Positions 36,616 through 46,072 of a stretch of 64,000 nt of DNA are shown here, piece after piece. Origin of the DNA: Actinomycetota bacterium (lineage in GTDB: Bacteria > Actinomycetota > Thermoleophilia > Gaiellales > Gaiellaceae); assembly GCA_003162055.1 (NCBI GenBank), contig PMNA01000013.1:239443-303442 (forward strand). The letters run 5' to 3'. The notes below the pieces were generated by a model. It was given only the letters and a program-made list of their open reading frames with translations, did no database searches and had not been told where the DNA came from. Position 1 is the first letter of the stretch. Each line of letters opens with the position of its first letter. The position numbers and the translations under genes are program-made.

Positions 36616-38049
36616 GTGTCGGAGCCTGGCATGAAAACTTGTCCGGAGTGCGCCGAGGAGATCAAGCTCGAAGCCAAGGTTTGCCGCTACTGCGGGACGA
36701 CCTTCTCGGTGGTGCAGGCCGGGTATTGCACCAACTGCCACAAGGTCAGGGCTACCAACGAGCTGGGAGTTTGCGTCGTCTGCAATTCGCGCCTGATCGA
36801 CGTGCATCCGGAGAGCACAGAGACCACGGGCCCGACGGTCGGCGCCGGAGAGAAGGAGCCGGCTGCGGTGCCTGCAACCGCCGCGGCGATCCTGCCGGTC
36901 GGAATGCCCGCTAGCGCCGCGAGCGCAGACGAGCAGAGGCCGGAGGAGGAGGAAGAAGAGGAGTCCGTCTCGACGCCGGCTGTCTCCGCCGAGCCCAAGT
37001 CCGATCTCACAGCTACGCCGCCGCCGGGGCTTCCTTCCGGCGTTGCCTGGACGAAACCGGCTTTCACGGTCGAGCCGCCTGTCGAGAAGGACGAGCCGCT
37101 CGCGGCGGACGAGGAGCCGGAAGAGGAGGCCTCTAAAGCAGAGGAGCCGGAAGAGGGAGCGAAACCGCCGCAGGCCACCGAGCCGCGCCAAAACGACGTA
37201 GCCGAGCGCCTGGCCGCTTTCGGCAGACGGGCGACTCCCATTCCGCCGACTCCGCCTGTGGCGCCCGGGCCGCCGGTGGCTCCGCCGCCGGGCCCACCGG
37301 CCACGACGCCGCCGGTCATCACGCCCGCTGCGCCCGTTTCTTCAGCTACGGCGGGGCAAGCAGCAAGAGCAGCTACTTCGGTGACACCGCATATCGATCT
37401 TCGCCCCGAACCGGCGAAGGAGGAGGTAGAACAGGCAAAACCGGTCGCGGCGGAGGCACCGATTGCGCCTGCCGGCCGGCGGATGGGCATCGTTCCCTCG
37501 CTCGCGCACCGAATTGCCCATCCGCTCTATCAGCTCGCGGCGATTGCCGTGATCCTGGTCTGGCTGCTCGAGTATTACTGGAATCGAAGTTTGCGCGGCA
37601 CCAGCAGTCCGGGTTCGAAGGCGCTCTCGCACCTCGTCGTGGCGACCTACGGAGACGGCCGCACGCTCCTGATCGCCGTGCAGGTCGCCGCGGTGGCGGC
37701 CGTCTGCGGCCTGCTCGCGCCCACCAGGTTGCTGCCCAAGGGTTGGTTCCGTAACCGCAAGGTGACCCAGGCTTTCAGCAAGGAGCTGGAGGCGAGGTTC
37801 GGCGTGAAGATGATCTACCAGCAGAAGTGGTATCTGGAGAAGATGATCTGCGCCTTCGTCATCTGGGCGATCGCGCTTGCCTACTTCGTCTGGGGAATTG
37901 TCAGAGAGGCCAGCGTCGAGCTGAAGATCGGCGGTTACGTGACCGCGCTCGCCCTGCTCGTCGGCTTCGCCTGCTCGGCGCTGCTGATGACCAGGAGGAC
38001 GCCGCTAGTCGCCGTCGCCGCCAACGGGAGAATCGGGGAAAAGATCTAG
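36616..38049 (+). CDS. Zinc-ribbon membrane protein with Pro/Glu-rich linker
   Basis: A 477-residue protein of unrecognised function. Residues ~9-27 (CPECAEEIKLEAKVCRYCG) and ~38-57 (CTNCHKVRATNELGVCVVC) are two four-cysteine zinc ribbons. Residues ~60-290 are a low-complexity linker rich in Glu, Pro and Ala, with a PPVAPGPPVAPPPGPP stretch, likely disordered. From about residue 300 there are four hydrophobic segments. Start at GTG 36616 or at ATG 36631, which has GGAG 6 bp before it; both are plausible. Its stop overlaps the convergent ABC permease gene by 4 bp. A sensing or quality-control role at the membrane is only a guess from the architecture. Confidence 0.7.
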   Translation: MSEPGMKTCPECAEEIKLEAKVCRYCGTTFSVVQAGYCTNCHKVRATNELGVCVVCNSRLIDVHPESTETTGPTVGAGEKEPAAVPATAAAILPVGMPASAASADEQRPEEEEEEESVSTPAVSAEPKSDLTATPPPGLPSGVAWTKPAFTVEPPVEKDEPLAADEEPEEEASKAEEPEEGAKPPQATEPRQNDVAERLAAFGRRATPIPPTPPVAPGPPVAPPPGPPATTPPVITPAAPVSSATAGQAARAATSVTPHIDLRPEPAKEEVEQAKPVAAEAPIAPAGRRMGIVPSLAHRIAHPLYQLAAIAVILVWLLEYYWNRSLRGTSSPGSKALSHLVVATYGDGRTLLIAVQVAAVAAVCGLLAPTRLLPKGWFRNRKVTQAFSKELEARFGVKMIYQQKWYLEKMICAFVIWAIALAYFVWGIVREASVELKIGGYVTALALLVGFACSALLMTRRTPLVAVAANGRIGEKI

Positions 38050-38804
38050 CTGACGTCGCGACGGCTCAGCAGTACCAGCGCGGCGAACGTGGCCAGCGCC
38101 ACCCAGCCGCCGAGGGTGAAGGCCCCACCGAGGTGGCTGAGCAGGTCAGGGTTGTGCCCGCCGGTGCGCATGATCGCTCCCGTGGCCTGGTCCGGGAGAA
38201 AGCGCCCGGCGCGTGAGTCGATCGCGTGCGTGCGCAGGATGGCGATGATCAGGTTCTCGACGATGATCAGCCAGGCGAAGCAAGCTACGACGGCGCCGAT
38301 CTGATTTCGGATCACGAGCCCGAGCCCGCTCCCGAGCGCGCCCCAGAGAGCTGCGGCGATCAGCGTCCAGCCGATGAACCTGGCGGCAGGCCCGCCTTGA
38401 AGCGCGAAGTCGACCCCTTTCGCCGGTAGCACGATCAAGAGCTCCAGGGTCACGAGCGCTTCCGCCAGCCCGACGAGCACGACGGCGAAGAAACTTCCCG
38501 CGAGCGCCTTCGCGATCACCACCGAAGTACGCGAGGGCGTGGCAAGAAGCGTCGGCGTGATCGTGCTGTGGCGGAACTCACCGGTCGAGATGACCAGTCC
38601 CATGATCAGGGCGATAAACAGGGCGAGCGAGCCGATCCCGAGTATGTCGAGCTGGTCGCGCGCGCTGGAGATGTCCTGCTTATGGCGCGTAGCGATGCCG
38701 GCGACGACGATCAGCGTGATCAGCGCGAAGAGCGCGGTCAGCAACCAGAAAAACGTGCGCGTGGTGCGTATCTTCAGCCACTCGGAGGAAAGCGCCGCAA
38801 TCAC
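38046..38804 (-). CDS. ABC-2 type transporter permease
   Basis: A 252-residue membrane protein with about six helices. The N-terminus SEWLKIRTTRTFFWLL and the later STGEFRHSTITPTLLATPSR are the usual ABC-2 permease signature in actinobacteria. It starts 4 bp inside the end of the ATPase gene, so the pair form one exporter, substrate unknown. Relatives include drug or bacteriocin immunity exporters. Confidence 0.88.
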   Translation of the reverse strand: MIAALSSEWLKIRTTRTFFWLLTALFALITLIVVAGIATRHKQDISSARDQLDILGIGSLALFIALIMGLVISTGEFRHSTITPTLLATPSRTSVVIAKALAGSFFAVVLVGLAEALVTLELLIVLPAKGVDFALQGGPAARFIGWTLIAAALWGALGSGLGLVIRNQIGAVVACFAWLIIVENLIIAILRTHAIDSRAGRFLPDQATGAIMRTGGHNPDLLSHLGGAFTLGGWVALATFAALVLLSRRDVS

Positions 38805-39685
38805 TTCGGCTCCCTGGAAGTGAGCTCGAGGAAGACGTCCTCGAGCTGGGCTGCGAGAGGAGTCAGCTCGTGCAGGACGAGTGAGCTCTTGGCGGCGAGC
38901 TCTCCCACCTGGGCACAGCTGGCACCGGTGACAAGAAGCGCATTTCCGTCCGCGCTGACTGCGAAGCCGGCCTCGGCGAGCTTCTTCTCGAGCTGCTTGG
39001 TCTGCGGGCTAAGGACTCGAACGCGCTCTTCCACGCCCCGCTTGAGCTCCTCCATGCTGCTGTGCGCAACGAGCTTGCCCTTGTTGATGATCACGACCTC
39101 GTCCACCGTCTGCTCGACCTCGGCCAGCACGTGACTGGAGATCAGCACGGAGCGGCCCTCGGCGGCGAGCGAGCGCAGAAAGTCGCGCAGCCAGCGAATT
39201 CCCTCCGGGTCGAGGCCGTTGGCCGGCTCGTCCAGGATCAGCACGCCCGGGTCGCCGAGCAGCGCCGAGGCCAGCGCCAGGCGCTGGCGCATTCCCAGCG
39301 AGTAGCCGCCGACGCGCTTATTTGCCGCTTCCTCGAGGCCGACCTTGGCGAGAACTTCGTCAACGCGCTTCTCGGGCGCATGACCGGCCCGGGCGAGCAC
39401 GCGCAGGTGATTGCGAGCCTTGCGGCCGGGATGAAAGCCCGAGGCCTCAAGCACGGCACCGACCTGGCAGAAGGGGTGCTCCAGCTGCGAGTACTTCTTG
39501 CCGAGAATCGTCGCCTGCCCGGAGTTGGCGTGCACCAGACCGAGCAGGACGCGCAGCGTTGTCGTCTTGCCGGCGCCGTTCGGGCCGAGGAAGCCGACCA
39601 CCCGGCCGGGCTCGACCGTGAACGAGAGCCCATCCACGGCCTGCGTCTTGCCGTAGCGCTTGCGTAGGTCTTCGACCGCGATCAT
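38801..39685 (-). CDS. ABC transporter ATP-binding protein
   Basis: A 294-residue ATPase. Walker A is GPNGAGKTTT (~residue 38), the signature is YSLGMRQRLALA, Walker B is VLILDEPANGLDPEG, and the H-loop is ISSHVLAEVEQ. The C-terminal ~70 residues form the accessory domain of multidrug-type ABC-2 ATPases. ATG 39685 (MIAVEDLRKRYG) was chosen as start; a longer frame extends upstream but is not homologous. It partners the ABC-2 permease. Confidence 0.92.
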   Translation of the reverse strand: MIAVEDLRKRYGKTQAVDGLSFTVEPGRVVGFLGPNGAGKTTTLRVLLGLVHANSGQATILGKKYSQLEHPFCQVGAVLEASGFHPGRKARNHLRVLARAGHAPEKRVDEVLAKVGLEEAANKRVGGYSLGMRQRLALASALLGDPGVLILDEPANGLDPEGIRWLRDFLRSLAAEGRSVLISSHVLAEVEQTVDEVVIINKGKLVAHSSMEELKRGVEERVRVLSPQTKQLEKKLAEAGFAVSADGNALLVTGASCAQVGELAAKSSLVLHELTPLAAQLEDVFLELTSREPK

Positions 39686-39740
39686 AGGGCGTACTCTCTC
39701 ACAAAGCCTTTGGCCGCGGCGATACGGCCGTCCGGCCTCT

Positions 39741-40814
39741 TCAGGTGCGGCCAGCCGTACCAGCTGTTCCGGCGAGTTGCCCGCAGGCGGCCTCGATCTC
39801 GCGTCCTCGAGCGACGCGCACGGTCGCCTCGAGCCCCGCTTTGGCCAGCACCTCACGGAAAGCGTCGATCGCCGGCCGGCTCGATCCGCTGAAGGCGCCG
39901 CGGCCATCGCCGGTCTCGTTGTAGGGGATCAGGTTGAGCTTGAAGATCTTCGGATTGAGCAGCCGTACGAGCGCCCGCGCCTGCTCGCGATGGTCGTTGA
40001 CGCCCGCGAGCATCAGGTATTCGACCAGCACCTTGCGCCGGCGAACGTCGTAGAAGCGCTTACAGGCCGCCAGTACCTCGGCGATCGGGAAACGTGCGGT
40101 GACCGGCATCAGCCTGCGCCGCAGCTCGTCGTCGGGGGCATGCAGCGAGAGCGCCAGGCGCACGGGCAGGTCTTCCGTGGTCAGCCGGTCGATTCCGGGC
40201 GCCCAGCCGGCGGTCGAGATCGCCGTGTGCCGATGTCCGATTCCCAGGTCGGGTAGGGCGCGGACGGCCGTTAGAACGGCCTCGTAATTCATCAAGGGCT
40301 CACCCATGCCCATCAGCGCCGCATTGCTCAAGCGCTCGCCCGGCTCCGGCTCCGACTCGGCCGTCACCTCGGAGCCTGAGTGGCTGCCTTCAGCGGAGCC
40401 GATCTCGCGCAGGAAGAACAGCGCCTGCTCGACGATCTCCCAGGCGCTCAGGTTGCGTTTGAAGCCCATCTGACCGCTGGCGCAGAAGGCGCACTGGAGC
40501 GGGCAGCCCGACTGGGTCGAGATACAGACCGAGCGGCGTCCGTCGCGATAGCGCATCAGCACCGACTCGACGGGGTGCCCGTCAGCAGTCTGGAAGAGCA
40601 GCTTGACCGTACCGTCACGGGCCTCGCGCCGCTGAAGGGGCGAGAGCGTCGAGAAGGGGACGCGGTCGGTCAACTGCGTGCGCAGTTCCTTGGGCAGCGA
40701 AGTCATCTCCTCGTAGGAGGCCGCGCCGGCGCAGGCGCGCTCCCACACCTGTCGGGCGCGGTAGGGCGGTTGGCCGAGGTCGGCCAGTGTCTGCTCTAGT
40801 AGTTCTCGATCCAT
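39741..40814 (-). CDS. rlmN: Dual-specificity 23S rRNA/tRNA (adenine-C2)-methyltransferase
   Basis: A 357-residue radical SAM enzyme methylating A2503 of 23S rRNA and A37 of some tRNAs. The 4Fe-4S motif is CPLQCAFCASG (CxxxCxxC); QSGCP, GMGEPLMNYE and ISTAGWAPGI are RlmN motifs. The C-terminal catalytic Cys is in EIEAACGQL. A His/Glu-rich insertion near residue 145 (EIGSAEGSHSGSEVTAESEPEPGERLS region) is longer than in most relatives. The start ATG is at 40814. Confidence 0.95.
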   Translation of the reverse strand: MDRELLEQTLADLGQPPYRARQVWERACAGAASYEEMTSLPKELRTQLTDRVPFSTLSPLQRREARDGTVKLLFQTADGHPVESVLMRYRDGRRSVCISTQSGCPLQCAFCASGQMGFKRNLSAWEIVEQALFFLREIGSAEGSHSGSEVTAESEPEPGERLSNAALMGMGEPLMNYEAVLTAVRALPDLGIGHRHTAISTAGWAPGIDRLTTEDLPVRLALSLHAPDDELRRRLMPVTARFPIAEVLAACKRFYDVRRRKVLVEYLMLAGVNDHREQARALVRLLNPKIFKLNLIPYNETGDGRGAFSGSSRPAIDAFREVLAKAGLEATVRVARGREIEAACGQLAGTAGTAGRT

Positions 40815-40856
40815 GGAAGAACAACGGTAGCGCCCGCGTGCACGGTCACCGCGTCG

Positions 40857-43589
40857 CTATTCGTACTGCAGTGCCTCGAGCACGTTCAGCCTGGCTGCCC
40901 GCCGGGCCGGGAGAACCGCTGCGGCAATGCCGATGATCACAGCGAGGATCGCGAATAAAAACAGCTCGCCGACCGGGAGCGTGAAGCTCACGAATGGGAT
41001 TCGGCTAACCAAGAGCGCGCCGAAAACGATCCCGAGCGCGATTCCCATAGCGCCGCCGATCAGAGCCGTGATCACGCTCTCGTGTCTGATCATGCGCCTC
41101 GTCTGTCGCTGTGTGATGCCGATCGCGCGCAGCATTCCCAGCTCCCGGGTTCGTTCGTACACGGTCAGGACGAGCATCACGACGATGCCGACGAAGCTGA
41201 TCAGGACTGAGAAGGCAAGCAGCACGTAGAGCACCATCAGGATCGGGTTGAGCGAGGCGATCTGGGCGTCCGCGAACTCCTTACGTGTCTGCGCTTGGGC
41301 GTTCGGGAAACCCTTCAGCGCCTTGTCGAGAGCCCTGGAGTTGGCCTCGCTTGTCCCGCCCCTCATGTTCAGGAGCGTGTACATGTTCGCCGGGTCCTGG
41401 AAGTTGGCGTCGAATGTCTTGGCCGAGAAGGTCACGTCCGCGAACGCCGATCCCCCCGTTGGCGGCTTGAAGATTCCGGCCACTTTTAGGTTGAGCGACT
41501 TCCCAGCCGGGGTGACGACTTTCAGCGGCGACTGGAGGTTCAGGTGATGCGACTTCGCGAAGGCGTCGCTTACGACGGCGCCGGTTGCGCCGAGCGAGTC
41601 GAGCGTGCTCTCCGAACCGGTCTTCCACTTGAGCCGGAAGACCTTCGAGGGCTGCCCGTCAACGGCGGTGACCATCGAGTTCTTTCCGAAAACGCGCGCA
41701 AAGCCCGTGCGAACGCTCGAGATCGCCTCGACGCCGGGCACCTTGGCCACCGCCTTGCTGGAGGCGATCGGGATGCCCGTAGTGGAGCTCGAATTGACGG
41801 GCGTCAGAGCGTAGTTACCGGTGAAGATCGAGTCGACTGCGCCCTTGAAGGAGCCGATCAGGCTCGCCGAGAGCACAGCGACGAGGGTGACCAGCGCGCA
41901 CCCGATCATCAGGGCCGCGGCCGAGGAAGCCGTTCGCTCGGGACTTCGACCGGAGTTCGCGAGTGCCAGGCGATTCATGGCCCGGTCAGGTATCAGGCTG
42001 GAGAGTCTCGGTTTCTTGCCGCGCGCCGACCTGATCAACCAGAGTAGGAGCACGAAGGGCCAGAAGTCCGGAAACTCCTTTCTTCGTCCAATGGCGAGGC
42101 TGAACAGCCAGAGCAAGAACGAGAACGGCCAGATCAGGGTCGACAGCAAAATGACGGCGAACGTTCCGATCGGACTGACCGCTCGCGCTATCGGCTTGAC
42201 GACTCGGGCCGCCACGATCGCCACGCCGATGAAGATGAGCAGCGCGCCCGCTCCCAGGAGAACGAGGGTCAATCCGGTTCCCAGACCGTGCACGAACAGT
42301 CCCGAGAGGAGCGCGCCGAAGCCCATTGCCACCAGCGCCAGCGAGCCGGGCGTCCGGTAGGCGTGGAAGAACGAGGGCGGTAGAACCGCTCCCTCCCGAA
42401 CCGCGGCGATCGGAGGAACGCGAACAGCCCGCAGGGCAGGCCAGATACTGGCAATCAGCGTCACGACGACGCCCACGACCAGAGAGACGATCACGGTGCG
42501 CGGCTCGATCACCATCGCGTTCTTCGGCAGTTCCAGCCCAAGCTTCTCGAACAGGCGCATGAGGCCGATCGCGAGGCCGAAACCGAGCACGAGGCCGCAG
42601 ATCGAAGCCGCGATTCCAATGACTATCGCCTCGACCATGACCGAGCCCAGAATCTGTAGGCGCGATCCGCCGAGCGTCCTCAGCGTGGCGAACTCGCGCG
42701 TGCGCTGGGCGACCGTGATCGAGAGCGTGTTGATGATCACGAAGCTGCCGACGAAGAGGGCGATACCGGCGAAGGCGAGCAGGAAGTACTGAAAGGCGGA
42801 GATCTGCTTAGAGGTGTCCGACGACGCCTTCGAGGCCTCCTGCTGACCCGTTCGAACGGTCAGGTCTTTCGGCAGAGCATGACGTAGTTCTTGCACCAGT
42901 TTCTCCGGGGAGACCCCGGGCTTGGCGACAGCCTGGATGGCGTCGAGCTTTCCCTGGCGGTCGAAAAGCTGCTGCGCCGTGGCCAAGTCGAAGCCGGCCA
43001 GGGTGGCGCCCAAGATGCTGTTCGACTCTCCGAACTTGATGATGCCGGAGAGCCGCATCTTGCGTACCGGGCCGTTCACGAGGATGCCGATCATGTCGCC
43101 AGCCATGTAGCCGGTTTTGTTGGCCGCGCCCTGGTCGATCACGACCTCGTTCTTCTTCGGCCAGGAGCCCGAGACCAGCGTCACCGTGTTCAACTCCGGG
43201 ATCGAGGGATCGATGCTGTAGCCGAGGTTCGGTGCGCCGCCGGTGGAGACGACCTTGCCGTTCTTACCGACGATCGAGCAAGAGGCGCTTCCGACTCCAC
43301 CGCTCGCGGCCTTCACGTCTTTAACCGCACGGACCTTCGCGAGCACGGATTCCGAAAAGCTCGGCGTGATGCCCGTTCCGCTGTAGTCGTTGCTCACGAC
43401 CGAGCGGCCGGTGATATTCGCGTCCGTTCCCTTGTAGATCTGCTGGTAGAGACTGTCGAACGAGTGGTTGATCGTGTCGGTCAACACATATGTACCGCTG
43501 ATCATGCAGACGCCGAGCACGATCGCGATCGCGGTCAGAAACGAGCGCAACTTACGGGTGAGAAGTCCGCGCAGGGTGATTCGGATCAT
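40857..43589 (-). CDS. FtsX-like ABC transporter permease with two permease units
   Basis: A 910-residue protein with two MacB-periplasmic/FtsX units: an N-terminal helix (MIRITLRGLLTRKLR start), a periplasmic domain to ~residue 250, an FtsX block of three helices (~260-390), further helices (~430-540), a second periplasmic domain (~585-770) and a C-terminal FtsX block ending AARLNVLEALQYE. It is of the LolC/MacB mechanotransmission type, moving lipids, peptides or drugs or signalling across the membrane. ATG 43589 chosen; a longer frame upstream is spurious. The ATPase gene ends 4 bp upstream. Confidence 0.9.
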   Translation of the reverse strand: MIRITLRGLLTRKLRSFLTAIAIVLGVCMISGTYVLTDTINHSFDSLYQQIYKGTDANITGRSVVSNDYSGTGITPSFSESVLAKVRAVKDVKAASGGVGSASCSIVGKNGKVVSTGGAPNLGYSIDPSIPELNTVTLVSGSWPKKNEVVIDQGAANKTGYMAGDMIGILVNGPVRKMRLSGIIKFGESNSILGATLAGFDLATAQQLFDRQGKLDAIQAVAKPGVSPEKLVQELRHALPKDLTVRTGQQEASKASSDTSKQISAFQYFLLAFAGIALFVGSFVIINTLSITVAQRTREFATLRTLGGSRLQILGSVMVEAIVIGIAASICGLVLGFGLAIGLMRLFEKLGLELPKNAMVIEPRTVIVSLVVGVVVTLIASIWPALRAVRVPPIAAVREGAVLPPSFFHAYRTPGSLALVAMGFGALLSGLFVHGLGTGLTLVLLGAGALLIFIGVAIVAARVVKPIARAVSPIGTFAVILLSTLIWPFSFLLWLFSLAIGRRKEFPDFWPFVLLLWLIRSARGKKPRLSSLIPDRAMNRLALANSGRSPERTASSAAALMIGCALVTLVAVLSASLIGSFKGAVDSIFTGNYALTPVNSSSTTGIPIASSKAVAKVPGVEAISSVRTGFARVFGKNSMVTAVDGQPSKVFRLKWKTGSESTLDSLGATGAVVSDAFAKSHHLNLQSPLKVVTPAGKSLNLKVAGIFKPPTGGSAFADVTFSAKTFDANFQDPANMYTLLNMRGGTSEANSRALDKALKGFPNAQAQTRKEFADAQIASLNPILMVLYVLLAFSVLISFVGIVVMLVLTVYERTRELGMLRAIGITQRQTRRMIRHESVITALIGGAMGIALGIVFGALLVSRIPFVSFTLPVGELFLFAILAVIIGIAAAVLPARRAARLNVLEALQYE

Positions 43590-43593
43590 GGCG

Positions 43594-44370
43594 CTACTTC
43601 CGTCCGATCTCCTGGATCGCCTTCTGGATCTCCTCGGGAGTCGTCTCCGGCAGCTCCTTGACGATCTCGCCGTCGCCGAGGAAGAGGACGCGGTCGGCGA
43701 TCGTGGCCACGCGCGCATCGTGGGTGACCATGACGATCGTCTGTCCCAACGTCTCGACCGAGTCGTGCAGGAGGTCGAGTATCTCGCCGCCGGTTCTGGA
43801 GTCCAGGTTGCCGGTCGGCTCGTCGGCGAAGAGCACGGTAGGGCGCGTGATCAACGCCCGGGCGATCGCCACGCGCTGTTGCTGGCCGCCGGAGAGCTCG
43901 GCCGGGCGGTGGGTCAGGCGCTTCGAGAGCCTGACCTTGGTGACGACCTCGTTGAACCAGTCGGGATCGACCTTTTCGCCGGCGATCTCCAGCGGCAGCA
44001 CGATGTTCTCGCGGGCGGTCAGCATCGGCAGCAGATTGAAGAACTGGAAGATGAAGCCGACGTGCTTGCGGCGCAGCCTGGTCAGGGCCGTGTCGTCGAG
44101 GGTGGTGATCTCGGTGCCGTCGATCTCGACCGAGCCGGAGGTCGGCTTGTCGAGCCCGGCGAGGATGTGCATCAGGGTTGATTTGCCGGAGCCCGAGGGG
44201 CCCATGACCGCGGTCAGATGACCGGTCAAGACGTCGAGCGAGACGCCGCGCAAGGCATTGACAGCCGTGTCGCCTTCGCCGTAACAACGGTAGAGATCGA
44301 CCGCGTGCACGGCGACGCCGTTACTGCTCGCGGTTGCGCTCCCCGGCTGCTTCGAAAAGTCGGTGCTCAT
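43594..44370 (-). CDS. LolD/MacB-type ABC ATP-binding protein
   Basis: A 258-residue ATPase. Walker A is GPSGSGKST, the signature LSGGQQQRVAIARAL, Walker B TVLFADEPTGNLD, and the H-loop MVTHDARVA, all typical of the FtsE/LolD/MacB class with FtsX-like permeases. ATG 44370 has AGGAGGG 7 bp upstream, which fixes the start. It lies 4 bp before the two-unit permease gene. Confidence 0.95.
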   Translation of the reverse strand: MSTDFSKQPGSATASSNGVAVHAVDLYRCYGEGDTAVNALRGVSLDVLTGHLTAVMGPSGSGKSTLMHILAGLDKPTSGSVEIDGTEITTLDDTALTRLRRKHVGFIFQFFNLLPMLTARENIVLPLEIAGEKVDPDWFNEVVTKVRLSKRLTHRPAELSGGQQQRVAIARALITRPTVLFADEPTGNLDSRTGGEILDLLHDSVETLGQTIVMVTHDARVATIADRVLFLGDGEIVKELPETTPEEIQKAIQEIGRK

Positions 44371-44831
44371 ACATGTCCCTCCTGGATGCGTGGCGGCGGC
44401 TATGGCGAAGCGCCGCAACGATAGTAGCCATTCGCCTCTGGTGGATTTCTCTCAACTCGGTGGCGGGGACGACCGGTCAGTGGGGTCCGTCCCGGAAACA
44501 CCTGAACAGGCCAATTCATTCCATCTCAGCGTCCAGCTTGGGGATTAACGCGGGGTCACGGTCAAGTCGTCGCCGTAGCGGCGAGAGACTTCGTTCGCAC
44601 GGACGACCGCCGCCGCTCGTCCCCCTGCTTCATACGGCCGGTCGGCGAGTATCGCTTCCGGCTCGACCGTGCTTTCTGGCTGCATCGATCTCGCTCTCCC
44701 TCTGATTTCGCTTGGCGCACCCAGCTTCTCGTGCCGGGCGCGGAGCCGAAATGGGGCGGGCACGTGTACGGCCGTGCGGGCAACCACACTCCGTCGGTGC
44801 GGCCAGGTCGAGCCCGATCAGAGCCGCGGTG
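44371..44831. other. Intergenic region, 461 bp, possible ATPase relic
   Basis: No gene is supported. On the minus strand near 44545-44690 a short frame reads VVRANEVSRRYGDD, similar to the first strand of an ABC ATPase (compare VHAVDLYRCYGEGD in the adjacent gene), then stops. It may be a decayed duplicate N-terminus. The ribosome site of the LolD-type gene is at the left edge. Nothing else was recognised. Confidence 0.3.
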
Positions 44832-45869
44832 CTAGCGGCCGGCCAGGAAGAAGGCAGTTGCGAGCGCTGCGTAAGCCGCGAGAAGCGCCCAGCCACGCAG
44901 ACGACTGGTGCGACCGCGGGCAAGCAGCAATCCGACCAGCGCCGTCGATAGCGCCACCGCGACGACCTCGACCGGGCGGAACGCGAGCGTAAGCGGCTTC
45001 ATCGACCAGGAGACGAGTGCGACCGCCGGAAGCACGAACACGGCCACCTGGGCGGCCGAGGAGAGCGCGATCTCGGAAGCTAACTTGGTATGTCCGCGCG
45101 AGGCCACGACGATCGCGCCCCCGTGCTCGGCGGCGTTGCCGGCTATGGCGACGATCACGGCGGCGACAAAGAACTCGGACAGGTGAGCGTGCCGGGCGAA
45201 GGTGTCGATGGTGCCGACAACGATCTCGGCAACGAAAGCCGTCACGACGGTGGTGGCGGCGAGCGTGGCGAGCGAGAGCGGGAGAGACCAGGCCTCGATA
45301 TTCCTCGGCAGGTCCGAGACGTGCAGCAGGTGATGGCGCCGGAGCGTGCGCCAGGTGACTACGAGGTAGCAAGCGAGCAGTGCGATCGCGACCGGGACGC
45401 TCGAGAGCGCCGTGACCTGCCGGGAAGACCGGCCCGCCCAACCGAGCGCCGCCGGGACCGAAAAGAGCAGCACCGAGAGACCGACCAGTGCGAGCCAGGT
45501 GAAAGAGGAGACGCGGTCGATCTTGCCACCCTTGCCGAACACGAGCGCGGCACCGAGAACCAGGAGCAGATTGCCGACGATGCTTCCGGTCAGCGATCCG
45601 CGCACGACGCCGCTGAGCCCGTTCGACACCGCGAACAGCGCGATGATCAATTCGGGCGCGTTGCCGAAGGTGGCGTTGAGGAAGCCGCCGATACCGGCGC
45701 CGGTGTGCTTGGCGACGTGCTCGGTTGCCTCCCCGATCAGCCAGGCGAGCGGCACCAGCGAGACGGCGGCGAGAACGAAGAGGAACGTCTTCGAGGCAGC
45801 CGACGCGGCGTCGAGCGCGATCACGAGCGGGCCCAGCGCGAGCCCCAGCCAGAGGATGCGGCGAGTCAC
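44832..45869 (-). CDS. Ca2+/H+ antiporter of the CaCA (CAX) superfamily
   Basis: A 345-residue membrane protein with about eleven helices. The first alpha repeat is GGFLNATFGNAPELIIALFA and the second contains AIAGNAAEHGGAIVVA, the paired acidic motifs that bind Ca2+ in CAX exchangers. It exports Ca2+ in exchange for protons. GTG start. It is oriented the same way as the ABC genes but separated from them by 461 bp. Confidence 0.93.
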   Translation of the reverse strand: MTRRILWLGLALGPLVIALDAASAASKTFLFVLAAVSLVPLAWLIGEATEHVAKHTGAGIGGFLNATFGNAPELIIALFAVSNGLSGVVRGSLTGSIVGNLLLVLGAALVFGKGGKIDRVSSFTWLALVGLSVLLFSVPAALGWAGRSSRQVTALSSVPVAIALLACYLVVTWRTLRRHHLLHVSDLPRNIEAWSLPLSLATLAATTVVTAFVAEIVVGTIDTFARHAHLSEFFVAAVIVAIAGNAAEHGGAIVVASRGHTKLASEIALSSAAQVAVFVLPAVALVSWSMKPLTLAFRPVEVVAVALSTALVGLLLARGRTSRLRGWALLAAYAALATAFFLAGR

Positions 45870-46037
45870 AGTCGCACACTACATAGTTGAAACGCGAGGG
45901 CAAATACGGGATCCATTCGCCTCCATCTCGGCCGAGGCTGGCGCGCATTCTCGCTTACCGCTCATGGGCAGAAAGAGGAGCATCGATCGCAACGCGACGC
46001 CGATTCGCCTAGCTCTATTTTGGGGGTTTGTCAAGGC

Positions 46038-46066
46038 TTGCGGAGTGGGTTCTCGGTGCGCACAAT
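46038..46066 (+). promoter_or_regulatory. Possible leaderless promoter for the Cys-rich protein
   Basis: TTGCGG at 46038-46043, a 17-bp spacer and CACAAT at 46061-46066 resemble a sigma-A promoter. Transcription would begin at about 46073, the A of the ATG, so the mRNA would be leaderless, which is common in actinobacteria. The absence of a ribosome site supports this. Each hexamer is only a 4-of-6 match. Confidence 0.4.
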
Positions 46067-46072
46067 CGATGT

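Noticed and set aside
44545..44787. An 80-codon minus-strand ORF before the CAX gene
   Set aside because: Only about 14 residues resemble an ABC ATPase N-terminus; no ribosome site and no continuation, so it is listed as a possible relic, not a gene.
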